NCBI GenBank assembly: GCA_934462705.1
Contig: CAKSIH010000007.1
Span: forward strand, 1 to 64,000
From: an uncultured Eubacteriales bacterium
GTDB taxonomy: Bacteria; Bacillota; Clostridia; Oscillospirales; Acutalibacteraceae
Length of the DNA: 64,000 bases
Reading direction: 5' to 3'
Below are positions 8,107 to 17,252 of the stretch, one piece after another; position 1 is the first letter of the stretch, and the number at the start of each line of letters is the position of its first letter. The translations under genes and the position numbers were made by a program. The notes under the pieces were generated by a model. It searched no databases. It saw nothing but the letters and a program-made list of their open reading frames with translations, and had not been told where the DNA came from.

Positions 8107-9643
8107 AAATTCTGTTATTAATAGTGCTGTAAGTTTGTTTTCATATGCACTTTTATTTTTTGGTCCATTTTTTGTAACGCCGGCATTAGCAATTTTAGGG
8201 GAAAATATAGTTGGTATACAAAAAACATTTTCAGATATTGTATCTCTGCTTAGTGTAGTAGAGCTTGGAATAAGCTTTGGAATTATTTATAAGTTGTATA
8301 AGCCAATAGCAGATGAAAACTTTAAAAAAGTTGCTGTATTGCTAAACTTTTATAAAAAAGCATTTAAAATTGTTTCATGTATAATATTTGCCTTAGGCTT
8401 TATTACGGCATTTTTTATACCTTTAATAGTCCCAGCTAAATATATCTCTGGTGTAGTTTCAGATTTTTGGCTTAGCAGTGTTTTTATGCTTTATGTTTTT
8501 GACACTATTGCAACATATCTTTTCGGACATGAAAGGGCTATGCTTATTGCAGATCAAAAAAATTATGTTGTAAATATTTGTAGAACAGGTTGCCAATTAT
8601 TAATGTTTATTTTACAAATAGCTGTAATTTATATATTTAAATCTTTTTCTTTATATGTTGTTGTTAAGCTAAGCTTTACGGTACTTGAAAGTTTGATTAT
8701 TCATTTTCAATATAAAAGAAGGTACTCTTATATTGATTTAAAAACAAGCGATAAATTATCCGATTGGGAAAAGACGGATTTATTTAAAAATTTGGGGGCT
8801 TTGTTTTATCATAAAGTAGGTTATCAAAGTTTAACATCATTTTCCACTGTAATAATGACAAATAAATTAGGAGAAGCTGTTACAGGTATGTATTATCCAT
8901 ATACGGTAATTACGAGTGGGCTAATGAGAGTAACAGACCAAATTTTTAGTTCAATTTTATCAAGCTTTGGCAATTTACTTGCAAAAGCCACTAAAGTTGA
9001 AGTTTTTAATGTTTATAAGAAAATATATTTTTTAAATCATCTTATATTTTCCTTTTTTTCAGTTTCTCTTTTTTGTCTACTCGTACCGTTTATATCACTT
9101 TGGATGGGTGGCTCATATATACTGCCAACAAATACAATTTTATTAATTACTTTAAACTTATATGTTTTAGGTATGAGGCAGTCAATAACCATGGTAAAAA
9201 ACAGTGCAGGTTTATATAGACCAGATAGGTATTTTGCACTTTTAGAATCATTAATAAACATTGTTTTAGCATTTTTTTTGGTTCAAAAATTAGGTTTAAA
9301 TGGGATTCTGTGGGCAAATTTAATAAGTTCTATTTTAATACCTTTTTGGACTCAGCCTTATATAGTCTATACTAATGTTTTTAATAAGTCGGTCCTTTCA
9401 TATTATAAAAAGTATGCAATTTATTTTTTTATTACAGTTATAAGTGGGTTTATTACATTTTACTGCTGCTCGTTTTTTGTATATTCAGGATTTATAAAAG
9501 TTCTTATTAATGCAATTATATGTGTGATTATTCCTAACACGATAAATATAATAATTTTTTATAGAAGTGAGGAATTTAAATATTTAGTAAAGATTGTGAA
9601 GTCTATTGTAAGTAATATTACACGCAAAAAAGAAGCTCAGTAA
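8096..9643 (+). CDS. Polysaccharide flippase (Wzx/MOP superfamily)
   Basis: A 515-residue polytopic protein with about 12-14 membrane helices. It has the early pattern of Wzx-like exporters (FSYALLFFGPFFVTPALAILG and VELGISFGIIYKLY). It would flip the undecaprenyl-linked repeat unit outward for the Wzy-like polymerase. The ATG at 8096 follows AAAGGA by nine bases and overlaps the upstream gene by 11 bases. It ends the operon: its stop codon lies inside the stem-loop of the terminator. No initiating sugar-phosphate transferase or chain-length regulator was found in the window, so those must be encoded elsewhere. Confidence 0.82.
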   Translation: MRTKNSVINSAVSLFSYALLFFGPFFVTPALAILGENIVGIQKTFSDIVSLLSVVELGISFGIIYKLYKPIADENFKKVAVLLNFYKKAFKIVSCIIFALGFITAFFIPLIVPAKYISGVVSDFWLSSVFMLYVFDTIATYLFGHERAMLIADQKNYVVNICRTGCQLLMFILQIAVIYIFKSFSLYVVVKLSFTVLESLIIHFQYKRRYSYIDLKTSDKLSDWEKTDLFKNLGALFYHKVGYQSLTSFSTVIMTNKLGEAVTGMYYPYTVITSGLMRVTDQIFSSILSSFGNLLAKATKVEVFNVYKKIYFLNHLIFSFFSVSLFCLLVPFISLWMGGSYILPTNTILLITLNLYVLGMRQSITMVKNSAGLYRPDRYFALLESLINIVLAFFLVQKLGLNGILWANLISSILIPFWTQPYIVYTNVFNKSVLSYYKKYAIYFFITVISGFITFYCCSFFVYSGFIKVLINAIICVIIPNTINIIIFYRSEEFKYLVKIVKSIVSNITRKKEAQ

Positions 9644-9662
9644 AGTACTGAGCTTCTTTTTA
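9627..9662 (+). terminator. Terminator of the polysaccharide operon
   Basis: AAAAGAAGCTCAGTA pairs with TACTGAGCTTCTTTT around a three-base loop that contains part of the stop codon; a T-rich tail follows. Confidence 0.92.
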
Positions 9663-9741
9663 TAAAGCCTTGTGTTATGTATTTTTATCATGTAGTATAA
9701 TTCCAATTAATTGCAGTTAAAATATTTAAATAAAAAAAGTA

Positions 9742-9772
9742 TTGACTCTGACATAATGTCATAGTTTATTAT
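9742..9772 (+). promoter_or_regulatory. MerR-type promoter with operator dyad
   Basis: TTGACT (9742-9747) and TATTAT (9767-9772) are separated by 19 bases, the long spacing that MerR regulators correct by DNA distortion. The spacer holds the dyad TGACAT-A-ATGTCA (9749-9761). The site drives the regulator at 9873, so autoregulation is likely. Confidence 0.8.
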
Positions 9773-9872
9773 ATCAATATAGCCAAAGATCCTTAATTCC
9801 AAATTTATGCCGGCTAGGTTTTATCTAGGGTTAATGGCTTAAAATAAAAATCTATCGAAAGTGAGGTAATTT

Positions 9873-10604
9873 ATGAAAACAGTAAAGCAGGTCTCAGATT
9901 TGACAGGACTTAGTGTTCGTATGCTTCATTATTACGATAAAATAGGTTTATTTAAACCAAGTAAAGTCTCTGAATCTGGTTATAGATTGTATAGTGATGA
10001 AGACTTAAAAATTTTACAACAAATTCTATTTTTTAAAGAACTTGACTTTCCTTTAAAAGAAATAAAGAGCATCATAGAAAACCCATCATTTGATAGAAAA
10101 AAAGCATTAATAAATCACAGGGACTTATTAGTTTTAAAGAGGAATCGATTAAATAGATTAATAAAGTTTATTAACAAAGAATTGAAAGGAGAAAACAGTA
10201 TGAGTTTCAAAGAATTCGACAATTTTGAATTTAAGAATATGCAGAAAAAGTATGCAGAAGAGGTGAAAAAGTTGTACTGTAATACAGATGAGTATTCACA
10301 GTATCAACAAAAAACCGCACAATATGGTGAAGGTGATTGGGACAAAATAGGCCAAACAATAAATGGTATCTTCAAGCATTTTGCTAGTGTAATGGATACG
10401 GGAGCCGATTCTCAGGAATCTCAAAATCTTGTAAAGGAATGGAAAGACTTTATAACGAAAAATTTTTATGAATGTGATAACGATACGTTAAAAAGTCTTG
10501 GAGAAATGTATGTGAAAGATGAACGCTTTAGCTCAAATATTGATAAGCACGCTCCAGGTTTATCTAAATTTATAAATAAATCAATTAATTTTTATTGTAG
10601 GTAG
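9873..10604 (+). CDS. MerR-family regulator with TipAS ligand-binding domain
   Basis: A 243-residue transcription factor. The N-terminal MerR helix-turn-helix (VKQVSDLTGLSVRMLHYYDK, then GYRLYSDEDL) is followed by a coiled coil (residues about 75-110) and a C-terminal TipAS-like domain (LVKEWKDFITKNFYEC, GEMYVKDERFSSNIDK, PGLSKF and a final Cys). TipAL-type proteins bind thiopeptides or other hydrophobic drugs and activate promoters with 19-base spacers. It stands alone between two terminators with such a promoter upstream, so its only visible target is itself. A 100-base leader separates promoter and start. Confidence 0.88.
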   Translation: MKTVKQVSDLTGLSVRMLHYYDKIGLFKPSKVSESGYRLYSDEDLKILQQILFFKELDFPLKEIKSIIENPSFDRKKALINHRDLLVLKRNRLNRLIKFINKELKGENSMSFKEFDNFEFKNMQKKYAEEVKKLYCNTDEYSQYQQKTAQYGEGDWDKIGQTINGIFKHFASVMDTGADSQESQNLVKEWKDFITKNFYECDNDTLKSLGEMYVKDERFSSNIDKHAPGLSKFINKSINFYCR

Positions 10605-10606
10605 TA

Positions 10607-10643
10607 AAAATACCATTGAGAACTAACTCGATGGTATTTTTTA
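10607..10643 (+). terminator. Terminator after the MerR gene
   Basis: TACCATTGAG pairs with CTCGATGGTA (one G-T pair) around a six-base loop, followed by TTTTTT. Confidence 0.9.
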
Positions 10644-10736
10644 TGTTTCATACGTATTTTAGGCTGTTAATATTTTTTACTCCGCATTTATCAATTTTTT
10701 TACAGACAATATCAAGTAACTTTATACCTATGACCA

Positions 10737-12149
10737 TTATTGTAAGTAAGGTTTTGGCTTAGTTACAGCAGCTTTAGTTTTATTTTTAGTAGATGCAAAA
10801 TACTTAGACTTTGTGGAGTTTATTACTTCCTTTGAAAGAAATACAACTGCAACTAAATTTGGAATTGCCATTAAGGCATTAAACGTGTCGGATATACTCC
10901 AAACTAAGTTCAGTTCCATGACAGCTCCAAATAGAATTACGATAAGATAAACAGATCTGTAAATTACTATATTATTTTTTGATGAAATATATTCAACACT
11001 TCTTTCTCCGTAAAAGGCCCAGCTTATGAGCGTTGCAAAGGCAAACATTACAATGGATAAGGAAACAAATATTTCGCCGAAGTTGCCAAACACGCAACTA
11101 AATGCAGATACGCTCATCATAGCGCCGTCTTGAATTTGAGTATGTACGCCAGTGGTTAATATACAAAGTGCAGTTATGCTGCATACTACGATTGTGTCAA
11201 CAAAAACTTGAAATATACCCCACATTCCTTGAACAATAGGGTCATCAGTATTGGCAGAGGCATGGACCATTGGAGAGCTACCTAGACCTGCTTCGTTAGA
11301 AAAAAAACCTCTAGCAATGCCATACTTAATAGCATCCTTAGCCAAATACCCAGCACTTCCTGCACACACTGAATTTATTCCAAAAGCTCCTTTAAATATT
11401 TCTGATAAAGCATAAGGTATTTTTTCATGGTTAAAAATTATAACAACTAGGCCCCCTACTACATAAAAAATAGCCATGAATGGAACAATTTTAGAGGTGA
11501 CGCTTGCAATTCTGTTTAGCCCACCAAAGATAACAGCCCCAACAATAACTGCAACTATTACCCCTGTTAATATTGGTGGAACATTAAAATATGTTTGCAT
11601 GGAAACAGCAATTGCGTTAATTTGAGTCATATTTCCTATTCCAAATGATGCAAAAATACACATAATAGAAAAAATAATTGCAAGCCATTTACACTTCAAT
11701 CCTTTTTCTATGTAATACATGGGTCCACCAACAAATTCTCCGTTTGAGGATTGTTTTCTATATTTTACGCCTAATATGTTTTCGGCGAAAATAGTCATCA
11801 TACCTAAAATGGACGCAACCCACATCCAAAAGATAGCTCCGGGTCCCCCAAGGGCTATTGCGGTTGCAACCCCAACTACATTACCAGTGCCTATAGCACC
11901 TGCGAGAACTGTCATGGCAGCTTCGAATGGGGAAATTCCATTTTTACTTTTGTTATGGCTTTTACTAAATAGAGAACCTACCGTTTTTTGAAGCCATAGT
12001 TTTATTTTTGTTACTTGGAAAAATTTTAATTTTACACTAAAATACAAACCTATTATTATAAAAAATGCTAACATAGGTGATCCCCAGACTATTGAATTTA
12101 TAATATTATTAGCTTTTTCTATGTAATATAAAATTTCTGTCATTTTCAT
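10737..12149 (-). CDS. Sodium:alanine/glycine symporter (AGCS family)
   Basis: A 470-residue sodium- or proton-coupled importer of small neutral amino acids, with about ten membrane helices. Family blocks: VWGSPMLAFFIIIGLYFS, FEAAMTVLAGAIGTGNVVGVA, GGPGAIFWMWV, GEFVGGPMYYIEKG and RGFFSNEAGLGSSPMVHASA. The gene is transcribed toward the MerR regulator and is monocistronic. No riboswitch-like structure is evident in the 170 bases between it and the divergent spore gene. Confidence 0.92.
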   Translation of the reverse strand: MKMTEILYYIEKANNIINSIVWGSPMLAFFIIIGLYFSVKLKFFQVTKIKLWLQKTVGSLFSKSHNKSKNGISPFEAAMTVLAGAIGTGNVVGVATAIALGGPGAIFWMWVASILGMMTIFAENILGVKYRKQSSNGEFVGGPMYYIEKGLKCKWLAIIFSIMCIFASFGIGNMTQINAIAVSMQTYFNVPPILTGVIVAVIVGAVIFGGLNRIASVTSKIVPFMAIFYVVGGLVVIIFNHEKIPYALSEIFKGAFGINSVCAGSAGYLAKDAIKYGIARGFFSNEAGLGSSPMVHASANTDDPIVQGMWGIFQVFVDTIVVCSITALCILTTGVHTQIQDGAMMSVSAFSCVFGNFGEIFVSLSIVMFAFATLISWAFYGERSVEYISSKNNIVIYRSVYLIVILFGAVMELNLVWSISDTFNALMAIPNLVAVVFLSKEVINSTKSKYFASTKNKTKAAVTKPKPYLQ

Positions 12150-12318
12150 CGCTCCATATAGATTGAATTTATTTAATATTTATGCATTTGTAGAAAGTTT
12201 ATATCAGAAATATCATTTTATTTTAAAAAGTTAAAGTTATAAAGGATATGAAGTGTGAATAAAGATAACAGGACGAGAATATAGTTTAGTATAGAAACAA
12301 AAAAGGGGAGATTGAATT

Positions 12319-13860
12319 ATGGACTACAGTGTCAAAAAAGAGGAGATATCTATTAATGAATCCATTTTTGAGGGATGCTCTGAACAGCCGGTAGATTTAG
12401 ACTTTAGCTTACCGGATTATTGTCCGGATATACAAAAAATTTTAAAGTGCCAAATTGATCCAAGAATTACAGGAAGAAATATATCGGGGGATAGGCTTGA
12501 GGTAGAGGGGATAGCAATAATAAATTTAATTTATCTTGATGCGGAAAAATTAACAGTACATTGTTGTGAACATACTAGCCCGTATTCAGCTTCATTTAAT
12601 TTAAAAACAACACCTCAAGATGCCATAATATTTACAAAAACTAAGGTAGAGTATGTAAATTGCAGAGCAGTAAGTCAAAGAAGACTTGACATACATGGTG
12701 CTTTTTCTGTTTGTGCTAAAGTAAGTTGCAGAATTGCAGATGAAATAGTCTGTGGGATTTCTGGTGATGGAATAGAAGAAAAAAAGAAAAATATTAGTGC
12801 TAGCAGTATAATCGGTTTGGGTCAACAGCAGTTTAGTATAAACGAAGTGGTTGCTCACGGAAGTTCAGTGCCAGATGTAGAAGCATTGATAAGAAGTTCG
12901 GTTTCTGTTGTTCTGAATGATTATAAAACAGTTACAAATAAGATTATTATAAATGCAGAAGTCATTTTAAATATGCTTTATATAAACAACATTGAAACTG
13001 GTGAAACAGAAAAAAGACAGTATACTATTCCTATAAGCCAGATAGTGGATATAGAGGGCATAACTGATGACTGTGAGCCGGACATAAAGATAGATGTATT
13101 GAATCATGACATTAATTTGCGTAATGACATGGAAGATGAAGACTTACTTTCTTTAGAAGCTAAACTTGTAATTTCAGCTGTAGCATATAAAAATAAGGAG
13201 GTAGAAGTGTTAAATGATGTGTACTCAATAGATTATGAAGTGGAACCACAATATGAAACTAAAAAAATTGTTAATCTTTTTGATTATATAAACAATACAT
13301 ACACAGATAAAAATATTGTGGAACTTTCTGATAATGGGGTATCAGAAATAATTGATGTTTGGAATGAAATGATAAGTGTGAATTCACAGGTAAATGAAGG
13401 TAAAATAGTATTTAAAGGAAAGCTCAACGTATGTGTATTGGCAATGGATAGTGAGGGAGTGCCTTTTTATTCAGAGCGGGTGATAAATTTTGAACATGAT
13501 TATGACTGGGATAATAAACCTGAGAATATACAATGTGATGAAAACATATCTTTAATAACCTTAAATTATAATAATAATGGCACCGGAAGCATAGAAGTAA
13601 AAACAGAAATAAAGGTTGAAACATTTGTATATGTAGAAGAGGCATTTAAATCAATTGTAGATATATCAATTGATGAAGAAAACCCAAGGGAAAAAGGGAC
13701 AAATGAGGCCTTGACGATATATTACGCAGAAAAGGGAGAGAGCCTATGGGAAATAGCAAGGATGTATAGAACTTCTGTTAGTTCTATAAAGGAAGAAAAT
13801 GATTTAGAAGAAGAGGTGCTTGAAAATAGAAAAATGATTTTAATTCCGTATGTAAATTAA
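12319..13860 (+). CDS. SPOCS (DUF3794) and LysM domain spore protein
   Basis: A 513-residue protein. The N-terminus has the SPOCS/DUF3794 pattern (SINESIFEGCSEQPVDLDFS, LPDYCPDIQKIL) and the module appears to recur in the central part. A single LysM peptidoglycan-binding domain ends the protein (about residues 465-512: YYAEKGESLWEIARMYRTS and NRKMILIPYVN). It lacks a signal peptide, as expected for a protein made in the mother cell. SpoIVA follows 41 bases downstream, which supports a role in the coat-cortex interface. Exact function is not established; proteins of this build are common next to spoIVA in Clostridia. Confidence 0.88.
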   Translation: MDYSVKKEEISINESIFEGCSEQPVDLDFSLPDYCPDIQKILKCQIDPRITGRNISGDRLEVEGIAIINLIYLDAEKLTVHCCEHTSPYSASFNLKTTPQDAIIFTKTKVEYVNCRAVSQRRLDIHGAFSVCAKVSCRIADEIVCGISGDGIEEKKKNISASSIIGLGQQQFSINEVVAHGSSVPDVEALIRSSVSVVLNDYKTVTNKIIINAEVILNMLYINNIETGETEKRQYTIPISQIVDIEGITDDCEPDIKIDVLNHDINLRNDMEDEDLLSLEAKLVISAVAYKNKEVEVLNDVYSIDYEVEPQYETKKIVNLFDYINNTYTDKNIVELSDNGVSEIIDVWNEMISVNSQVNEGKIVFKGKLNVCVLAMDSEGVPFYSERVINFEHDYDWDNKPENIQCDENISLITLNYNNNGTGSIEVKTEIKVETFVYVEEAFKSIVDISIDEENPREKGTNEALTIYYAEKGESLWEIARMYRTSVSSIKEENDLEEEVLENRKMILIPYVN

Positions 13861-13901
13861 GCATTAGTTAAGTAAATTTTAAAAATGAAGGAGGAGCACT
13901 C

Positions 13902-15380
13902 TTGGAAGAACGAAATATATATAAGGATATATCCCAAAGGACAAATGGGGATATATATATAGGTGTAGTTGGGCCAGTAAGGACAGGAAAATCAACATTT
14001 ATAAAAAGATTTATGAATACTCTTGTTATACCTAATATGGGAAGCAATTTTCAAAAAGATAGAGCAATAGATGAAATGCCACAATCATCATCAGGACGAA
14101 CTATAATGACTACAGAACCAAAGTTTATACCGGAACAAGCAGTAGAGGTAAATATTGATGATACCGCAAAATTTAGAGTAAGAATGATAGATTGTGTAGG
14201 CTATATAGTGCCGAGTGCTCTAGGCTACATAGAAGACAGTCAACCAAGAATGGTTATGACACCATGGTTTGAAGAACCAATACCATTTAATATGGCTGCT
14301 GAATTAGGGACAAAAAAGGTTATAACTGATCATTCAACAATAGGTCTTGTAGTTACAACTGATGGTAGCATAAGTGATATTCCGAGGGATGAATATGAAG
14401 AAGCTGAAGAAAGAGTAGTGGAAGAGTTAAAAGCTATTAATAAGCCATTTATAGTTTTGATGAATAGTATTTATCCCCAAACAAACGAGACAATTGAGTT
14501 ATGCAAGAAAAAAAGTGCCAATTATGGTGTTCCAGTAGTTCCTGTAAACTGCCTGGAACTTACTGAAAATGAAATAAAACGTATACTAGCACAAGTTTTA
14601 TTTGAATTCCCAGTTAAGGAAATAAAAATTGACATGCCTAAATGGCTTGTATCTTTGGAAAGGGATCATTGGCTTAGAGATTCCGTATATTCATCTATTA
14701 AAAATTCTGCGCAAAAAATTAATAAAATTCGCGAGTTGAATGAAACAGTTAGTGGAATATCAACATGTGATCACATTAATGATGTAAGAATAGAGTCTAT
14801 AGATTTAGGTCTAGGGGATGCAAAAATTAACATAGATCTCTTGCCAAATTTATTTTACAAAATAGTCTGTGAAAAAACTGGATTTCAAATAGAAGACGAA
14901 GGTGGTCTTTTAGATTGTTTAACTGAATTATCTTCTGTAAAGGAACAATATAGTAAAATTAGCCAGGCATACGAAGACGTTCTAGAAACAGGGTATGGAA
15001 TAGTAATGCCATCCACAGAGGAGCTTACATTAGAAGAACCTGAAATAATAAAGCAGGGAGGAAAGTATGGCATAAGGTTAAAAGCAGCAGCACCGTCTGT
15101 GCATATGATGAAAACACAAATAACTACTGAGGTAACACCAATTGTAGGGTCTGAACAACAATCAGAAGAGCTGGTGAATTATTTACTTAAAGAATTTGAG
15201 GAAAATCCTGCTAAAATTTGGGAATCGAATATTTTTGGAAAATCACTTTATGAATTGGTAAATGAGGGGCTTCATAATAAGCTTTACAGAATGCCAAACG
15301 ATGCAAGGATCAAAGTTAAAGAGACTATAGAGAAAATAATAAATGAAGGTTGTAATGGTCTAATTTGCATTATACTTTAA
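13902..15380 (+). CDS. spoIVA: Stage IV sporulation protein A (coat basement ATPase)
   Basis: SpoIVA polymerises on the forespore surface with ATP hydrolysis and anchors the coat. The 492-residue length is that of the family. The P-loop is GPVRTGKS at residues 24-31, preceded by the typical NIYKDISQRTNGDIYIGVVG; MIDCVGYIVPSALGY is the Walker B region and NSIYPQTNETIEL follows. The C-terminal KVKETIEKIINEGCNGLICI is the amphipathic tail used for membrane and SpoVM contact. The TTG start has AGGAGGAG upstream. Confidence 0.96.
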   Translation: MEERNIYKDISQRTNGDIYIGVVGPVRTGKSTFIKRFMNTLVIPNMGSNFQKDRAIDEMPQSSSGRTIMTTEPKFIPEQAVEVNIDDTAKFRVRMIDCVGYIVPSALGYIEDSQPRMVMTPWFEEPIPFNMAAELGTKKVITDHSTIGLVVTTDGSISDIPRDEYEEAEERVVEELKAINKPFIVLMNSIYPQTNETIELCKKKSANYGVPVVPVNCLELTENEIKRILAQVLFEFPVKEIKIDMPKWLVSLERDHWLRDSVYSSIKNSAQKINKIRELNETVSGISTCDHINDVRIESIDLGLGDAKINIDLLPNLFYKIVCEKTGFQIEDEGGLLDCLTELSSVKEQYSKISQAYEDVLETGYGIVMPSTEELTLEEPEIIKQGGKYGIRLKAAAPSVHMMKTQITTEVTPIVGSEQQSEELVNYLLKEFEENPAKIWESNIFGKSLYELVNEGLHNKLYRMPNDARIKVKETIEKIINEGCNGLICIIL

Positions 15381-15396
15381 CAGTTATTAAAATATA

Positions 15397-15450
15397 AAGA
15401 ATCGCAGTCAAGCTGAAATTTTTATTTTAGATGTTGGCTGCGGTCTTTTA
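15397..15450 (+). terminator. Terminator after spoIVA
   Basis: AAGA(A)TCGCAGTCAA pairs with TTGGCTGCGGTCTT through G-T pairs and one bulge, followed by a short T run. Confidence 0.65.
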
Positions 15451-15510
15451 ATATTAATTTTGCTTTATAAAATATTGGTTTTAGTATATAATAAAGTGGG
15501 GTGATTAAAT

Positions 15511-16491
15511 ATGAAAAAAATAGCTTTTTTTGATGCTAAGCCATATGACAAAATATGGTTTGAAAAATTAAATAAGGATTATAACTTTAATATTTTATAT
15601 TTTGAGAATAAATTAAATGAAAATACGGCTATACTGGCAAAAGAATGCGATGCGGTAATTGCGTTTGTAAATGACGAAATTAATAAAGGGACCATAGATG
15701 AACTATATAAACATGGTATAAAAATACTTGCGATGAGAAGTGCAGGATACAACAATGTAGATATGAAGGCAGCAAGAGGCAAAGTTAAAGTTGTAAGAGT
15801 TCCGGATTACTCACCACATGCTGTTGCAGAGCACACAATGGCATTATTATTATCTATAAATAGAAAGATTCATAGGGCATATAGCAGAACAAGAGATAGA
15901 AATTTTAGCATTAATGGGCTAATTGGCTATGATTTATATGGAAAAACAATAGGAGTTATAGGTACAGGAAAGATAGGGAAGGCATTTATAGAAATATGTA
16001 AGGGCTTTGGGTTAAACATATTGGCATATGATTTATATCCGTCAGATGGATTAGGTGTAGAATATGTTACTCTTGGCGAGCTTTTTGAAAAGTCAGATAT
16101 CATATCTTTACACTGCCCTCTTACGAAGGATACTTATCATATTATAGATAATAAATCAATAGATCTTATGAAGAGAGGTGTTTATATTATTAACACATCA
16201 AGGGGTGCACTTATAGATACTGAAGTGTTGCTTGATGCTTTAAAGTCCGGAAAAGTAGGAGCAGCAGCACTTGATGTTTACGAGGAGGAGTCAGACTTCT
16301 TCTTTGAGGATTTTTCTAATTCAATAATAAACGATGATACTTTAACAGTTCTTACATCGCTTCCCAATGTTTTAATAACTTCTCATCAAGCTTTTTTTAC
16401 GAATGAGGCACTTGAGAAAATAGCTCATATTACGCTGGAAAACTTAAAAAGCTTTTTTGATGGTAAATCGCTTAAAAATGAAGTAAAATAA
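15511..16491 (+). CDS. ldhA: D-lactate dehydrogenase-like 2-hydroxyacid dehydrogenase
   Basis: A 326-residue NAD-dependent D-2-hydroxyacid dehydrogenase, cytoplasmic, most likely reducing pyruvate to D-lactate. The substrate-binding YNNVDM segment, the nucleotide-binding GVIGTGKIGKAF (from residue 148), the catalytic Arg in INTSRGALIDTE, the Glu in ALDVYEEE and the catalytic His in TSHQAFFT are all present. The YSPHAVAEHTMALLL block and the long YEEESDFFFEDFS loop are typical of fermentative LdhA rather than phosphoglycerate dehydrogenase. ATG start with GGGGTG upstream. It is flanked by spoIVA and a small membrane protein with no evident functional link. Confidence 0.88.
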   Translation: MKKIAFFDAKPYDKIWFEKLNKDYNFNILYFENKLNENTAILAKECDAVIAFVNDEINKGTIDELYKHGIKILAMRSAGYNNVDMKAARGKVKVVRVPDYSPHAVAEHTMALLLSINRKIHRAYSRTRDRNFSINGLIGYDLYGKTIGVIGTGKIGKAFIEICKGFGLNILAYDLYPSDGLGVEYVTLGELFEKSDIISLHCPLTKDTYHIIDNKSIDLMKRGVYIINTSRGALIDTEVLLDALKSGKVGAAALDVYEEESDFFFEDFSNSIINDDTLTVLTSLPNVLITSHQAFFTNEALEKIAHITLENLKSFFDGKSLKNEVK

Positions 16492-16512
16492 TTAATGTTT
16501 AGAATATTAATT

Positions 16513-16540
16513 TCACCAAAGGAAAGAATATACTTGGTGA
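16513..16540 (+). promoter_or_regulatory. Hairpin covering the ribosome binding site of the next gene
   Basis: TCACCAA (16513-16519) is the exact complement of TTGGTGA (16534-16540). The second arm contains the only GGTGA-type site before the ATG at 16546, so the pairing could limit translation. Confidence 0.4.
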
Positions 16541-16545
16541 TTTAA

Positions 16546-16959
16546 ATGGGAAATGTTAAAGAAAATTTTATTATTTTTAATTTAAGTGGATTTTGCTATA
16601 TATGCATAGAAATGGCCTGGAGGGGTTATAGTCATTGGACAATGTTTTTTACAGGAGGAATTTGTTTTTTAATTTTAGTTAGGTTTCTTCAAATCATAGA
16701 AAATAGAAGTTTGATTGAAAAATGTGTGTTTAGCGCATTGATAATAACTATAGTCGAATTTTTAGTTGGATGTATAGTTAATATTTTATTTAAAATGGAT
16801 GTATGGGATTATTCTAAAATGCCTTTTAATATTTTAGGACAAGTTTGTTTGCTTTATTCGGTTTTATGGGGGATATTATCTGTTCCAATTGTCTATTTAA
16901 CAAAAGGAAAAGGGTCAAAATCGAGTTTTAAAAGCTTAAAGGAAAACACTAGTAAATAA
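16546..16959 (+). CDS. CmpB-like putative ABC transporter permease (small membrane protein)
   Basis: A 137-residue membrane protein with four hydrophobic helices. The C-terminal pattern FNILGQVCLLYSVLWGILSV and the EMAWRGYSHWTMFFTGG block match the family often labelled putative ABC-transporter permease (CmpB type). No ATPase partner is adjacent and transport has not been shown for the family, so function is open. It starts 55 bases after ldhA; its translation start is preceded by a small inverted repeat that includes the ribosome site. Confidence 0.75.
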   Translation: MGNVKENFIIFNLSGFCYICIEMAWRGYSHWTMFFTGGICFLILVRFLQIIENRSLIEKCVFSALIITIVEFLVGCIVNILFKMDVWDYSKMPFNILGQVCLLYSVLWGILSVPIVYLTKGKGSKSSFKSLKENTSK

Positions 16960-16963
16960 AATA

Positions 16964-17003
16964 AAGGGGTTCACAAAAATTGAATGTGAATCCCTCATTT
17001 TGT
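16964..17003 (+). terminator. Terminator between convergent genes
   Basis: GGGGTTCACA (16966-16975) pairs with TGTGAATCCC (16985-16994), with one G-T pair, with A-rich and T-rich flanks that could serve both strands. Confidence 0.8.
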
Positions 17004-17021
17004 TTACAGGTTAAATTAAAA

Positions 17022-17204
17022 CTAGAAGTAAGACTTAATTTCATCTACATATTCTTCCATTTCTTTTTTTGACTGTATAGTATGAGTATGGTTTATTATT
17101 TTTTGTTGTTCATCAGGAGAAAGTGATGAAAAATAGTTTAAGGAATCAACATTTTGAGCCAATGCCATGCTTAGTCCCATTGGTATATTTGGTGTGTTGC
17201 TAAT
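17022..17204 (-). CDS. Small conserved hypothetical protein
   Basis: About 60 residues, containing PMGLSMALAQN, YFSSLSPDEQQKIINHTHTI and SKKEMEEYVDEI. The LS-x4-Q-x-I-I and EM-x3-V pattern resembles the tail of YdeI-like proteins, but the family is not firmly recognised. The start is unclear: GGAGGTG sits at 17219-17213, and the codon at a proper distance is ATT (17204); ATG at 17180 has no ribosome site and GTG at 17222 overlaps it. The ribosome site lies in the loop of a 10-bp inverted repeat. The gene follows the amidase gene on the same strand. Confidence 0.6.
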   Translation of the reverse strand: MSNTPNIPMGLSMALAQNVDSLNYFSSLSPDEQQKIINHTHTIQSKKEMEEYVDEIKSYF

Positions 17205-17242
17205 CGTAAATATCACCTCCACACATATTATCTACGATTAGC
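17199..17242 (-). promoter_or_regulatory. Perfect 10-bp inverted repeat framing a ribosome binding site
   Basis: On the transcribed (minus) strand GCTAATCGTA (17242-17233) and TACGATTAGC (17208-17199) can pair around a 24-nt loop that contains GGAGGTG. There is no T run, so it is not an ordinary terminator. The 3' arm contains the candidate ATT start of the small downstream gene. Confidence 0.7.
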
Positions 17243-17252
17243 AATTTCATAT

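Noticed and set aside
12150..12318. Checked for a glycine-type riboswitch upstream of the AGCS symporter or a sigma-E promoter before the SPOCS/LysM gene
   Set aside because: No conserved riboswitch core and no convincing sigma-E boxes could be seen.
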